Positions 44,036-52,541 are shown, numbered from the stretch's first letter. The stretch: DNA of 64,000 nucleotides from Pseudoduganella plicata (GCF_004421005.1 NZ_CP038026.1:4650001-4714000); one strand, 5' to 3'. Notes: generated by a model from the sequence alone, not told the origin. Numbers and translations are program-made.

Positions 44036-44527
44036 ATGACCCTCGATACCGACATTGCCGATCTGCTGCCGCGCATGCGCCGCTTTGCGCGCGCTTTGAC
44101 CTACCATCGCGAGGATGCGGATGACCTGGTGCAGGTCGCCGTCGAGCGCGCACTGGTGCGCCAGCGGCAGTGGGAGCCAGGCACGCGGCTGGACAGCTGG
44201 ATTTTTCGCATTGTCAAGAATGCATGGGTCGACGAGGTGCGCAGCCGCATGCGGCGCGACCGCATCTTCGCGCCGGCGGAAGAGGGCGCGACCGTGGGCG
44301 ACGATTCGGCCGCCACGGACCAGCAGCGACTGGCGATCCGGAAGGCCATCGGCATGTTGTCGGAAGAGCATCGCCTCGTGGTGGCGCTGGTGCTGGTCGA
44401 TGGCATGCCGTACAAGGAGGCCGCCGAGGTACTGGAGATCCCGATAGGGACGCTGACCAGCCGGCTGGCGCGCGCACGCGAGGCATTGCAGGGATTATTG
44501 TCCGATCAGGCGAAGGTGGGGAAATGA
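44036..44527 (+). CDS. ECF-type RNA polymerase sigma factor
   Basis: The 163-residue protein has sigma region 2 (about 8-70: RFARALTYHREDADDLVQVAVERAL, LDSWIFRIVKNAWVDEVR) and region 4 (about 100-155: LSEEHRLVVALVLVDGMPYKEAAEVL, then PIGTLTSRLARAREAL). The ATG at 44036 gives the standard N-terminus; the frame is open upstream but with no better site. It overlaps the anti-sigma gene by four bases. Neighbouring subtilase and Ala/Gly-rich genes are likely members of its regulon. A candidate ECF promoter lies at 43990-44016. Confidence 0.93.
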   Translation: MTLDTDIADLLPRMRRFARALTYHREDADDLVQVAVERALVRQRQWEPGTRLDSWIFRIVKNAWVDEVRSRMRRDRIFAPAEEGATVGDDSAATDQQRLAIRKAIGMLSEEHRLVVALVLVDGMPYKEAAEVLEIPIGTLTSRLARAREALQGLLSDQAKVGK

Positions 44528-45261
44528 CGTTTTCCGATGAAGTGTTAATGGCGTATGCGGACGGCGAGCTGGCCGGGCCCGAGCGCAGCGCTGTCGAACG
44601 CGCGATGCATGAAGACCCGGCAGTGGCCGAGGCCATCGCGCGCCACCGCCAGCTGCGCGGCGACGTGTTCGCGGCGTTTGCGGACGTACTCGACGAGCCG
44701 GTGCCCGTACCGTTGCGACAGGCCGTGCAGCCGAAGGTCGCCGGGCTGGAGGCGGCGCGCGTGGCGCGCAGCGGGCAGGGCACGCGCGCGCAAGGGGACT
44801 GGTGGCGCTGGGGGGGCATGGCCGCTTCGCTGGTGGTGGGTATCCTGGTGGGCATCGGTGGCTGGCAGGCCTATCGCCAGGATGGCGGCACCGCGTCGCT
44901 GGTGGCCGCAGCCGGAGGCGTGCTGGCCCAGGGAAAGCTCGCCGATGCGCTGTCGCGCGAGCTTGCGGGCAGTCCCGCGGCCGACGCGTCCGTACGCATC
45001 GGCGTCACGTTCCAGGCGCGCGACGGCAACTACTGCCGCAGTTTTGCGCTGGCCGGGGCTGCCGGTCTGGCGTGCCGCGAGGGCGATGCCTGGCGTGTCG
45101 CCGTGCTGCAGCAACAGGCTCCGGCCGCGCAGCCGGCTTACCGCCAGGCCGGCGTCGCCATGCCGCCGGCCGTGCTGGAAGCGATCGACGAGCGTATCGC
45201 CGGCACTGCGCTGGACGCGGCCGGCGAACGGGCAGCGCGTGAGCGAGGCTGGCGGCGCTGA
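44524..45261 (+). CDS. Membrane anti-sigma factor
   Basis: The 245-residue protein has a cytoplasmic N-terminal anti-sigma domain (about 1-60, SDEVLMAYADGELAGPERSAV, a zinc-free ASD-like helix bundle), a transmembrane helix (about 98-118, GGMAASLVVGILVGIGGWQAY) and a periplasmic domain (about 120-245) containing GNYCRSFALAGAAGLACREGDAW with two cysteines. It overlaps the sigma gene by four bases and is its natural partner. The periplasmic cysteines could form a disulfide and act as the input. Confidence 0.87.
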   Translation: MTFSDEVLMAYADGELAGPERSAVERAMHEDPAVAEAIARHRQLRGDVFAAFADVLDEPVPVPLRQAVQPKVAGLEAARVARSGQGTRAQGDWWRWGGMAASLVVGILVGIGGWQAYRQDGGTASLVAAAGGVLAQGKLADALSRELAGSPAADASVRIGVTFQARDGNYCRSFALAGAAGLACREGDAWRVAVLQQQAPAAQPAYRQAGVAMPPAVLEAIDERIAGTALDAAGERAARERGWRR

Positions 45262-45271
45262 ACGGTACGCG

Positions 45272-47569
45272 TCACAGCTGCACGGCGATCATGGCCCCGT
45301 TGTACAGCGCATGCGTGACGATGGGTGCCAGCAGGCCCTTGCCCCGTTCGTAGGCGCAGCCGGCGCAGACGCCCAGCACGAAGACGGGCAGCATCGACAG
45401 CGGCGGGTGGATGACGGCAAAGACAGCCGCGCTGGCGCCCAGTGCCGGCAGCAGGCGCAGCGAGCGGCGCAGGCCGTTGAAGATCAGGCCGCGGAATATG
45501 AACTCCTCGAACAGCGGCGCCGCCACGCTGGCCAGCGCCACCAGCCAGGCGACGCGGCCATCGATGGCGACAGCCGGAATGGCGACGCCGGCGTGGCGCA
45601 GTCCCGCCATCCATACCAGCCCGATGGCAATGGCCGGCAGCGCGCAAGCGGCACCCCAGCCCAGCGTACCCGCCATGCCGCCGTGCAGCAGCACGGGCAC
45701 GCCGTTCGCACCGGTACGCCAGTAGACCAGGCGCACGAGCGCATAGACGACGGCGCCGGCGATGGCAAACGCCAGCGCCATGTCCGGCAACGCCGGCGGC
45801 CCGGCTGCGTCGTGCAGGGCGAAGAATGCGACGGCCTGCAAGGCAAAGAACGCGACGGCCGCCAGCATGCCGTCGGCCGCCGACACACGCGACGGCGGCG
45901 CTGCCGTGGGGTCGAGCAGGAACGGCAGTTCGTCGCGCGCCTTCTGCCACAACGCCACCGCGAGCGCGGCCATCAGCACGACGACTGCCAGCCGGCGGGC
46001 CCACGCATCCGTGTACAGCCCGTAGCCATACAGGCTCGCCAGCATCATGTACAGGTAGACGAACGTGGGGCGCACGCGCGCGTGCGGTTCCGGCGCCAGC
46101 GGGTCGCAAGCCCAGACGCCCAGCGCCACGGCGATCAGCGCGAACACGGGCATGCCGATCGCCACCTGCGCCATCAGCGCCAGCAGGCGGGAGTCGACGC
46201 TGGCGCCCGATGCGATGCCGACGGCGAAGACGACGGCGGGGTAGGCCAGCGCCAGCGCGGCCCACAGCGCCGCCTTCTCGCGCAGCATGCGCGCCAGCGT
46301 ATGCGGGAAGGTGTACAGCATCCACAGCGCCTGGCCTTCCGTATTGACGGTCTGCAGGGCCGACAGCACCAGCACATAACTTCCCAGGCCGAACGCGACC
46401 GACGCCAGCAGCTTCGGGTCGCTGCCCAGCTGCGCCATGTCGCGCAGGGCGCCCGTGAAGAACATCTGGCTGGCGATGACGATCACCGGGATCAGCAGGC
46501 TTTGCACGAGGAAGTTGCGGTCGCGTGCCAGCAGGCGCAGTTCGCGGCGCTGCAGCGGTGTGCCGGGCAGGATGCGCAACGTGCCGGCAACGCCGGTGCG
46601 CCGGCCCGCTTCGCGCGTGCCGGTGGCGACAACGCCGTCGGCCAGCTGGCGTTGCAGCAGCGCGATGCCGGCGTACAGGATCAACACGACCTGCGCGGCC
46701 AGCAGCAATGCCAGCCAGGGCGCGCCGCCATCGAGGCACTGGATGACGAGACCCGGCGGCGTCCACAGCGTCCAGGCGGGAAAGGCTTCGGCCCAGCCCA
46801 GCGCAATGCCCTGTCCCGGTACGGACAGCGAAATGGTCAGGTAAATCAGCGGCATCGCCGCGACCGACACCGCGGCCTGCAGGTTGCGCAATTGCGAAGG
46901 CGGCAGCGACAGTCGCAGCCCTGTGTCGGCCAGCGTGCGCAGCATGCTTGATGCTGCCAGCAGTGCCAGCGTGGCCAGCGTCGCGGGGGCGATCGCCCAC
47001 CAGCGCAGGCCGCCGTACCAGCCGATGACGAGGCAGGTGGGCCACAGCATCAGCATGCCGGTGGCATTGGTTACTGTGCGTTCCAGTACCCGCGCCCACA
47101 GCAGCGTCGCGCGCGGGACGGGCAACGTGACGAGCCATTCGAGGTCCCAGTCCGTGTGCGCCAGCTCGCGACTGCCCAGCGGCACCAGCAGGCTGGCGAG
47201 CCACAGCAGCGCCACGTGCATCGTCAGCCCGCGCATCAGCTCAGGACTGAAGCGCTCCTGTATCAGTTCGTTGACTGCCACGTCCTGCGCGTCGTACGCC
47301 GCCGTTTGCGCGCCGCAAGCGGTGACGGGCGCCAGCTCGCAGTGCAGGTTCAGCAAGATGGAGCGCGACATGCTCGTGAACGCCGCCGTCATCAGGAGCG
47401 CCATCACGATGGGCAGGATCCAGCGCCCGCGCCCCTTGCGGCCCGTCGCGGCGCGGCTCCTGCCAGGCTTGGGCTTGCGCGCATACACGCTGCCGGACAG
47501 GTTCCACAGCCGCAGCAGCCGCAGGCGCACCAGCAGCCAGACGGCGTGCGCGCCGGACGGCGGCGTCAT
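45272..47569 (-). CDS. ABC-2 permease fused to a CPBP intramembrane protease
   Basis: The 765-residue protein joins two membrane domains. Residues up to about 530 form ABC-2 type permease helices (two similar halves, including RELAHTDWDLEWLVTLPVPR and RREL-LARDRNFLVQSLLIPVI). From about 600 to the end is a CPBP (CAAX/Abi) protease. Its catalytic residues are all present: Glu688-Glu689 and Arg693 (FEEFIFRG), His721 (FAVIHPP), His753 and Asn757 (HALYNG). It overlaps its ATPase by four bases, the start ATG at 47569. The fusion is a known architecture for ABC exporters of unknown cargo; the protease may process the cargo. Confidence 0.9.
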   Translation of the reverse strand: MTPPSGAHAVWLLVRLRLLRLWNLSGSVYARKPKPGRSRAATGRKGRGRWILPIVMALLMTAAFTSMSRSILLNLHCELAPVTACGAQTAAYDAQDVAVNELIQERFSPELMRGLTMHVALLWLASLLVPLGSRELAHTDWDLEWLVTLPVPRATLLWARVLERTVTNATGMLMLWPTCLVIGWYGGLRWWAIAPATLATLALLAASSMLRTLADTGLRLSLPPSQLRNLQAAVSVAAMPLIYLTISLSVPGQGIALGWAEAFPAWTLWTPPGLVIQCLDGGAPWLALLLAAQVVLILYAGIALLQRQLADGVVATGTREAGRRTGVAGTLRILPGTPLQRRELRLLARDRNFLVQSLLIPVIVIASQMFFTGALRDMAQLGSDPKLLASVAFGLGSYVLVLSALQTVNTEGQALWMLYTFPHTLARMLREKAALWAALALAYPAVVFAVGIASGASVDSRLLALMAQVAIGMPVFALIAVALGVWACDPLAPEPHARVRPTFVYLYMMLASLYGYGLYTDAWARRLAVVVLMAALAVALWQKARDELPFLLDPTAAPPSRVSAADGMLAAVAFFALQAVAFFALHDAAGPPALPDMALAFAIAGAVVYALVRLVYWRTGANGVPVLLHGGMAGTLGWGAACALPAIAIGLVWMAGLRHAGVAIPAVAIDGRVAWLVALASVAAPLFEEFIFRGLIFNGLRRSLRLLPALGASAAVFAVIHPPLSMLPVFVLGVCAGCAYERGKGLLAPIVTHALYNGAMIAVQL

Positions 47570-48291
47570 GGCACGGCCGCCGGATCGGTTATCCTCAGGA
47601 AGACTTCCTCCAGCGACGCGTCGGCTTCGCCGCGCAGCTCGTCCAGCGACCCGGTGGCGGCAAGCCTGCCGCGGTGGATGATGCCCACGCGGTCGCACAT
47701 GCGCTGCGCCATGTCGAGCAGGTGGGTGGAGACAAAGATGGTCTTGCCGGCGGCGGCGCGGCCGATCAGCAGGTCCTGCACGTCGCGTGCGGCGCGAGGG
47801 TCAAGGCCGTTGATCGGTTCATCGAGGATCAGCACCGCCGGATCGTGCACCAGCGCGCAGGCGAGGCCCAGCTTCTTCTTCATCCCCATCGAATAGTTGA
47901 CGGCGAATTCCTCGGCCACTTCGTCGAGGCCGAATTCATCCAGCAGGGCGTCCGCCCGCACCGCGGCGGCGGGGCGCGCCAGCCCGTGCATCTCGCCGAC
48001 GAAGCGCAGGATCTCGCGCCCGCGCAGGTAGTCGTAGAAGATCGGGTTGTCGGGCAGGTAGCCCACGTGACGCTTGACCTGCGCCGCGTCGCGGTGGCAA
48101 TCGAGACCGTCGACCAGCACGCGCCCGCTGCTGGGCACGAGAATGCCCATCATCATGCGGATGGTCGTCGTCTTGCCCGCGCCGTTCGGGCCCAGGAAGC
48201 CGAACACCTCGCCGCGCCGCACTGTCAGCGTCAACGGGTGCACGGCTTCGTAAGCGCCATAGCGCTTGGCCAGCGCGTCGAATTCGATCAT
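47566..48291 (-). CDS. ABC transporter ATPase
   Basis: The 241-residue ATPase has Walker A GPNGAGKTT (about 34-42), signature YSMGMKKKLGLACAL (a non-canonical form of LSGGQ), Walker B VLILDEPINGLDP and the switch His in VSTHLLDMAQ. It is of the exporter (CcmA/DrrA-like) type. It overlaps the permease-protease gene by four bases, so the two form the transporter. The gene starts at 48291, about 45 bases from lepB. Confidence 0.95.
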   Translation of the reverse strand: MIEFDALAKRYGAYEAVHPLTLTVRRGEVFGFLGPNGAGKTTTIRMMMGILVPSSGRVLVDGLDCHRDAAQVKRHVGYLPDNPIFYDYLRGREILRFVGEMHGLARPAAAVRADALLDEFGLDEVAEEFAVNYSMGMKKKLGLACALVHDPAVLILDEPINGLDPRAARDVQDLLIGRAAAGKTIFVSTHLLDMAQRMCDRVGIIHRGRLAATGSLDELRGEADASLEEVFLRITDPAAVP

Positions 48292-48335
48292 GCCGCCTCC
48301 GGAAACAGGGATGCGGCGATTCTATAACAGCGGCG

Positions 48336-49010
48336 TTACTCCGGGCGCAGGCTCATGCCGATGCGTTCCCCGCGCGGGGCCCAGTTGCCTTTGATGTCCG
48401 CGGAGACGAGGATGCGTTCGGCGCGGCCGATCAGCAGCTCGCGCGGCACGGTGCCGAACACGCGCGAGTCGCCGCTGTTGTCGCGGTTGTCCCCGAGCAT
48501 CAGGTAGCGGTCGGCGGGCACGGTGACGGGGCCGAAGTCGCGCATCGCCGACACCTGCGGCAGCACCTGGATGCGATACGTGGCGTCGCCACTGCGTTCC
48601 TTCAGGTGCAGCGCCGTCAACTCACCGAGCGGCTCGACCTTTTCGATGCCGTTGCCCAGCACCGTGTAGTCGGCCGGCTTGCCGTTGATGAGCAGGCGTT
48701 CGCTGCGCATCTCGATCGTGTCGCCCGGCAGGGCGGCGATGCGCTTGATCAGGCGCGTACCGTCCTTCGGCGACGAGAACGTGACGACGTCGCCCCGCTG
48801 CGGATCGCCGAGGCGTGCCAGCGACACGTTCGTCAGCGGAATCTTGGCGTCATAGGCCAGGCGGTTGACGAAGACCACGTCGCCTTCCAGCAGGTTCGGC
48901 CGCATCGACGCGGACGGAATCGGGTTCCAGTCCGCCACGGCGGTGCGGAAGATCCCGAACAGCACGAGGAATGCGACGAAGCCTTTGTTGGCGCGAAACC
49001 AGCGGGTCAT
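48336..49010 (-). CDS. lepB: Signal peptidase I
   Basis: The 224-residue protein is a type I signal peptidase, shorter than E. coli LepB and with one helix (FVAFLVLFGIFRTAVADW). The catalytic Ser35 is in IPSASMRPNLLEGD and Lys88 in TRLIKRIAALPGD; GDNRDNSGDSRVFGTV is the box E region. The ATG at 49010 has GGAG upstream. The main lepB of proteobacteria sits beside lepA and rnc, which are not here, so this is probably an extra copy, adjacent to a transporter and protease locus. Confidence 0.93.
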   Translation of the reverse strand: MTRWFRANKGFVAFLVLFGIFRTAVADWNPIPSASMRPNLLEGDVVFVNRLAYDAKIPLTNVSLARLGDPQRGDVVTFSSPKDGTRLIKRIAALPGDTIEMRSERLLINGKPADYTVLGNGIEKVEPLGELTALHLKERSGDATYRIQVLPQVSAMRDFGPVTVPADRYLMLGDNRDNSGDSRVFGTVPRELLIGRAERILVSADIKGNWAPRGERIGMSLRPE

Positions 49011-49066
49011 GGGCGTCTCCGGTGAGATTTGTATGGTTGAGGAATCCGCAGTTTGTGGCGATTTTC

Positions 49067-49522
49067 TTAAGCCGGACTTACCATGTCGAAAGCAGCCAAC
49101 AACCGGCGTTGGCCCTTTGTCGGCACGGCCAGCGCACGGCTGTCGAGGTCCTGCTCGACCCAGCCCTGGCGCAGTGCCAGTTGCAGCAGGCCCGCGCCGA
49201 GCGCGCCACCCAGGTGCGGCTTGCGCTCGCTCCATTCCAGGCACGGGCAGGCGAAGCGGCGGCGCAGTTTGCGCAGCGGCGCCGGGTCGAGCCCCAGCCG
49301 CGCGAAACGCTCTTCTCCGGCTGCCGTCAACGCATACTCGCCCGCCGCGCCATCGGTCAGCCAGCCTTGCATCACGCAATGCTCATGCAGCTCGACGGCC
49401 AACGCGCCGGCCATATGGCCGTAGCAGGTGCGGGCCTGGCGCAGCCGGGCGGGCGTACCCGGCTTGAACGGCGCGCGCGGTACGCCTGCCACGACCAGCA
49501 GCGCTTCCAGCGCGGCAGCGTT
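49067..49522 (-). pseudogene. C-terminal remnant of an ArsR-type regulator
   Basis: The coding signal covers about 150 residues (AALEALLVVAGVPRAPFKPG to the end VPTKGQRRLLAAFDMVSPA). PFKPGTPARLRQARTCYGHM and CLEWSERKPHLGGALGAGLL are typical of the C-terminal half of long ArsR-like winged-helix regulators. The N-terminal helix-turn-helix is missing: upstream the frame runs into the antisense of the P450 remnant. So the gene was cut at its 5' end, probably by the same deletion. If translated it would start inside foreign sequence and not bind DNA. Confidence 0.75.
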
Positions 49523-49534
49523 CACGGCGCAGCC

Positions 49535-49765
49535 GGTGACATCGGCGGCGCGCGCATCGACGCGGGCCAGACGATCCTGCTGGTGCTGGCGGCGGCCGGC
49601 CGCCCGTTCGGCCATGGCCGCCACGCCAGCCCGGGCCAGGCGCTGGCGCGCACGATCGCCACGCAGGCGCTGTCGCACCTCGGCGCGCTGCCGGACGTGG
49701 ACTGGCACTACCTTGCCTCGCCCAACGCGCGGCTGGCGGTGTTTACGGAAAGGGAAGTGAAATGA
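49535..49765 (+). pseudogene. C-terminal remnant of a cytochrome P450
   Basis: A 76-residue segment starts GDIGGARIDAGQTILLVLAAA and continues FGHGRHASPGQALARTIA to VFTEREVK. The heme-loop pattern FGxGxHxCxG is recognisable, but the heme Cys is Ser (HASPG), and about 15-20 residues normally between VLAAA and the heme loop are absent. There is no upstream P450 sequence or start codon: the 5' side joins the ArsR remnant on the opposite strand. It ends in an ATGA overlap with the monooxygenase gene, its old operon partner. Confidence 0.72.
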
Positions 49766-50124
49766 TTGCCGTGATCTTTGAAGTGATACCGCACCCGGAC
49801 CGGCGCCAGCGTTATCTGGACATTGCCGCGGCGCTGCGGCCGCTGCTGGAGGAGATCGACGGTTTCATCTCCATCGAGCGCTTCCAGAGCTTGGCCGACC
49901 CGGCCAAGCTGCTGTCGCTGTCGTTCTTCCGCGACGAGGCGGCAATCGCGCAGTGGCGCGCGCTGGAGGCGCACCGCGCGGCGCAGGCGGCAGGGCGGGG
50001 CCGTGACGATAACGGCCGCGCGCTGTTTGCCGACTACCGGCTGCGCATTGCTGGCGTGGTGCGCGACTACGGCATGCACGAGCGCGCGCAGGCGCCCGCG
50101 GACAGCCGCGTCGTCAACGGCTAG
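49762..50124 (+). CDS. Antibiotic-biosynthesis-monooxygenase (ABM) domain protein
   Basis: The 120-residue protein has the ABM ferredoxin-like fold: IAVIFEVIPHPDRRQRYLDI, ALRPLLEEIDGFISIERFQSL and LLSLSFFRDEAAIAQWRALEAH. Family members include small heme or quinol monooxygenases. The ATG at 49762 overlaps the P450 remnant stop by four bases, showing that it was translated downstream of that P450. With the P450 and its promoter gone, how it is now expressed is uncertain. It is convergent with the TonB receptor gene. Confidence 0.9.
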   Translation: MIAVIFEVIPHPDRRQRYLDIAAALRPLLEEIDGFISIERFQSLADPAKLLSLSFFRDEAAIAQWRALEAHRAAQAAGRGRDDNGRALFADYRLRIAGVVRDYGMHERAQAPADSRVVNG

Positions 50125-50140
50125 AGGTTCGGCTTGGTAC

Positions 50141-52249
50141 TTAGTATTTCCAGTTCAGCGTCACGCTGGCGTTGCGCGGCGCGGCGTAGTACGCCTGGCT
50201 CCAGTACAAGCTGGTGAGGTACTTCTTGTCGGCCACGTTGTTGACGTTGGCGGCAATGCTCAGCTGACGGTTGATGTCGTAGCGCGCCATCAGGCCGACG
50301 ACGGCGTAGGACGCCTGGCGGATCACGGCGCCGCCGGCCTCGTTGCGGTACGTGTCGTCCTGCCAGTTGGCGGTGGCGCCCACCGTCAGCGCCGGCAGGG
50401 CAGGCACCTTGTACGTCGTCGACAGGCGCAGCGTGCGGCGCGGCAGGTAGGTCTTGACGACCTGGCCGGCCGGGTCTTCCAGCGACAGCACCGTGAAGCC
50501 GGCACTGGCTTGCAGGCCGCGTGCCAGTTCGCCGGACAGGTCCAGCTCGATGCCTTTCGATTCCGCGTCGATGCCGTGGTAATAGGCCCGCGTCCCGACG
50601 TTGCCCAGCTGTTCGGCCGTGTTGTCCTGGCGCGTCTTGAACAGCGCGCCGGAGGCGTTCAGTTTGCCACCGAACCATTCGCTCTTCAGGCCCAGTTCCG
50701 CCGTCCTGCCTTCCATCGGATCGAGGGTCGCGCCGTCGAAGTCCGTCTCGCTTTGCGGGTTGAAGATCGTCGTGTAGCTGCCGTAGGCCGTCACGTTCGG
50801 CGTCAGGTCGTAGGTCAGGCCCACGTACGGCGTGCTCTTGCTGGCCGACTTGTAGTGGGCCACGCCGTACTGGATGCCGTCGCTGTCCGCCTTGGTCGTC
50901 GAGATCCCGGTGACCAGTTTCATCGGGTCGGTCAGGTTGAAGCGCGCCGCGATGAAGGCGGATTTGCGCTTGTCCTCATACGAGCTGCCGTCGATGCGTG
51001 CGTCGAACGTCGGTTCCGCGTAGCTGCCGTCCCAGCCGTTCAGCGACGGCATCGGATTGCCGATGCCCTGGCCGTAGTGCGAGATGTCGTCAAGCGTGGA
51101 CTTCGACCAGTTGGCGCCGAATGTCAGCTCGTGCTGGCGCCCGCCCAGGTTGAACTGGCCGGTGGCGGATGCGTCGAACAGCGTCTGCTTGTTGTCGGCA
51201 TCGTAGCGCGACGGATAGGCGAACAGGCCCAGGCCCGTCTGGCGGTCCGGCGTGCCGTACACATACAGCATCTTGCTGCGGTTCTTGAACGTGTTGTGCG
51301 ACAGCGTGGCCTGCGCGCGCCAGCCGTTCTCGAACTGGTGCGTCAGTTCGACGAAGCTGCGCTGGTGCTCGTTGCGGTTGCGGGTCCAGTCGGCCGCCGT
51401 GTTGGCGCCGACGTCCAGGTCCACCGGCGACAGATCAGTGTAGTACAGCGGCAGCGCGCCCCACATATTGCCCTTCGACGTGCCGATCTGCGCGGTATGG
51501 CCGGCCGTCAGCGTCGTGGCGTTCGACAGCTTCGCTTCCAGCACGCCGGACAGCACTTTGCGCTTGGTCGAGTAGCGATCCAGATAGGAGTCGCCTTCGT
51601 CGTAGGCTGCCACCAGGCGGCCCGTCAGCGTGCGCGCCTCGTTCAGCGCGCCGGAGACGTCCGCCTCGACGCGGCGCTTGTCCCACGATCCCGCCGTGAC
51701 GGCGACCGACGCCTGCGTCATTGCGGTCGGGCGCTTACGGATGAAGTTGACGGTGGCCGACGGATTGCCCGTGCCGGACATCAGGCCGTTCGCGCCGCGC
51801 ACGACGTCGATGCGCTCGTACAGCACCGTATCGAGTTCGCCATAGACGTTGCCGAAGACGAAGGGAATGCCCACGCCGTCATACTGGAAATTGGTGATGT
51901 CGAAGCCGCGCGCCGTGTAGTAGGTACGGTCCGACTCGACCTTCTCGACCGTGACGCCCGTGGTGTTGGCCAGCACGTCGCTGGCGGAGTTCAGGCGGAA
52001 GTCGTCCATCTGCTGGCGGGTGACGACGGAGACCGACTGCGGCGTCTCGCGCAGCGACAGGTCCAGGCGCGCCGAGGAAGCGCTGCTGCGCGCCGTGTAG
52101 CCGCCCGTGTTTTCGCCCTTGACGACCACCGTCTGGATCGGCGCTTCCGCTGCGTCGACCGCCGGCCCGTCGGGCGCGGCGTAGGCGCCACCGCACAGCA
52201 GGGCGGCGGCAAGAGCGAGGGGCGTCAGGGCGGTGCGATGGGGCGACAT
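50141..52249 (-). CDS. TonB-dependent siderophore receptor
   Basis: The 702-residue outer-membrane receptor has a signal peptide (cut near GGAYA, residue 24), a TonB box-like stretch IQTVVVKG, a plug domain (about 60-180: ETPQSVSVVTRQQMDDF, VVRGANGLMSGTGNPSATVNF) and a beta barrel to the end, finishing with an aromatic residue pair KY. The plug is of the ferrichrome/ferrioxamine type (FhuE-like), so it probably imports ferric siderophores. A Fur box lies 29 bases upstream of the start (52278-52296), so it is iron-regulated. No biosynthesis genes are nearby. Confidence 0.94.
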   Translation of the reverse strand: MSPHRTALTPLALAAALLCGGAYAAPDGPAVDAAEAPIQTVVVKGENTGGYTARSSASSARLDLSLRETPQSVSVVTRQQMDDFRLNSASDVLANTTGVTVEKVESDRTYYTARGFDITNFQYDGVGIPFVFGNVYGELDTVLYERIDVVRGANGLMSGTGNPSATVNFIRKRPTAMTQASVAVTAGSWDKRRVEADVSGALNEARTLTGRLVAAYDEGDSYLDRYSTKRKVLSGVLEAKLSNATTLTAGHTAQIGTSKGNMWGALPLYYTDLSPVDLDVGANTAADWTRNRNEHQRSFVELTHQFENGWRAQATLSHNTFKNRSKMLYVYGTPDRQTGLGLFAYPSRYDADNKQTLFDASATGQFNLGGRQHELTFGANWSKSTLDDISHYGQGIGNPMPSLNGWDGSYAEPTFDARIDGSSYEDKRKSAFIAARFNLTDPMKLVTGISTTKADSDGIQYGVAHYKSASKSTPYVGLTYDLTPNVTAYGSYTTIFNPQSETDFDGATLDPMEGRTAELGLKSEWFGGKLNASGALFKTRQDNTAEQLGNVGTRAYYHGIDAESKGIELDLSGELARGLQASAGFTVLSLEDPAGQVVKTYLPRRTLRLSTTYKVPALPALTVGATANWQDDTYRNEAGGAVIRQASYAVVGLMARYDINRQLSIAANVNNVADKKYLTSLYWSQAYYAAPRNASVTLNWKY

Positions 52250-52277
52250 GGTCTTCCTTATGTTATTAATTAACGCA

Positions 52278-52296
52278 AATGAGAATGATTCGCATT
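52278..52296 (-). promoter_or_regulatory. Fur box upstream of the TonB receptor
   Basis: AATGAGAATGATTCGCATT is close to the Fur consensus inverted repeat (AATGAGAATGATTCTCATT-like), with one mismatched base in the right arm. It lies 29 bases before the receptor start, inside the expected promoter area, so it should block transcription when iron is plentiful. Confidence 0.88.
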
Positions 52297-52362
52297 GTAT
52301 ATCGGAAATGGTGATAGCGCCAGCGCAGCAGCTCTGCCGTACAGCACGACCACTGCCCGAGC

Positions 52363-52405
52363 AAAACCGGTGGCAGGCTTAAAACCGGTGACAGGCTCCA
52401 TTTTC
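52363..52405 (+). repeat. Two REP-like units in tandem
   Basis: The first unit is AAAACCGGTGGCAGGCTT (52363-52380); the second, starting at 52381, has AAAACCGGTGACAGGCTCC then ATTTTC (to 52405). They match one arm of the palindrome at 27751. Downstream, GGACCTTTCCGG near 52421 and CCGGAAGGTCC near 52460 can form a further hairpin. The units lie between the TonB receptor and the helicase. Confidence 0.85.
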
Positions 52406-52541
52406 GGCGTAGCGTTGCCCGGACCTTTCCGGGACCGTTCCGGATTTTTCCGGCCACCGGAAGGTCCCGGCGCCGCAGGCCGCACCCGCAGACCTGCTAC
52501 CATGGCGCGCTTCACGTATCGCCGAACAGCAGAGAGAAACC

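Noticed and set aside
44555-46951. A 798-codon open frame on the plus strand over the anti-sigma and permease genes
   Set aside because: It overlaps two well-supported genes in other frames. The translation is low-complexity (Arg, Gln, His, Gly) with no fold.
49067-49708. A continuous 213-residue frame on the minus strand as one full regulator
   Set aside because: Only the part from about residue 63 on is ArsR-like. The first 60 residues are the antisense of the P450 fragment and contain no helix-turn-helix, so it was treated as a remnant.
49823-52273. An 816-codon open frame on the plus strand across the TonB receptor
   Set aside because: It is antisense to a complete receptor with signal peptide and plug. 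Arg/Val/Gln-rich composition without domains marks it as a shadow.
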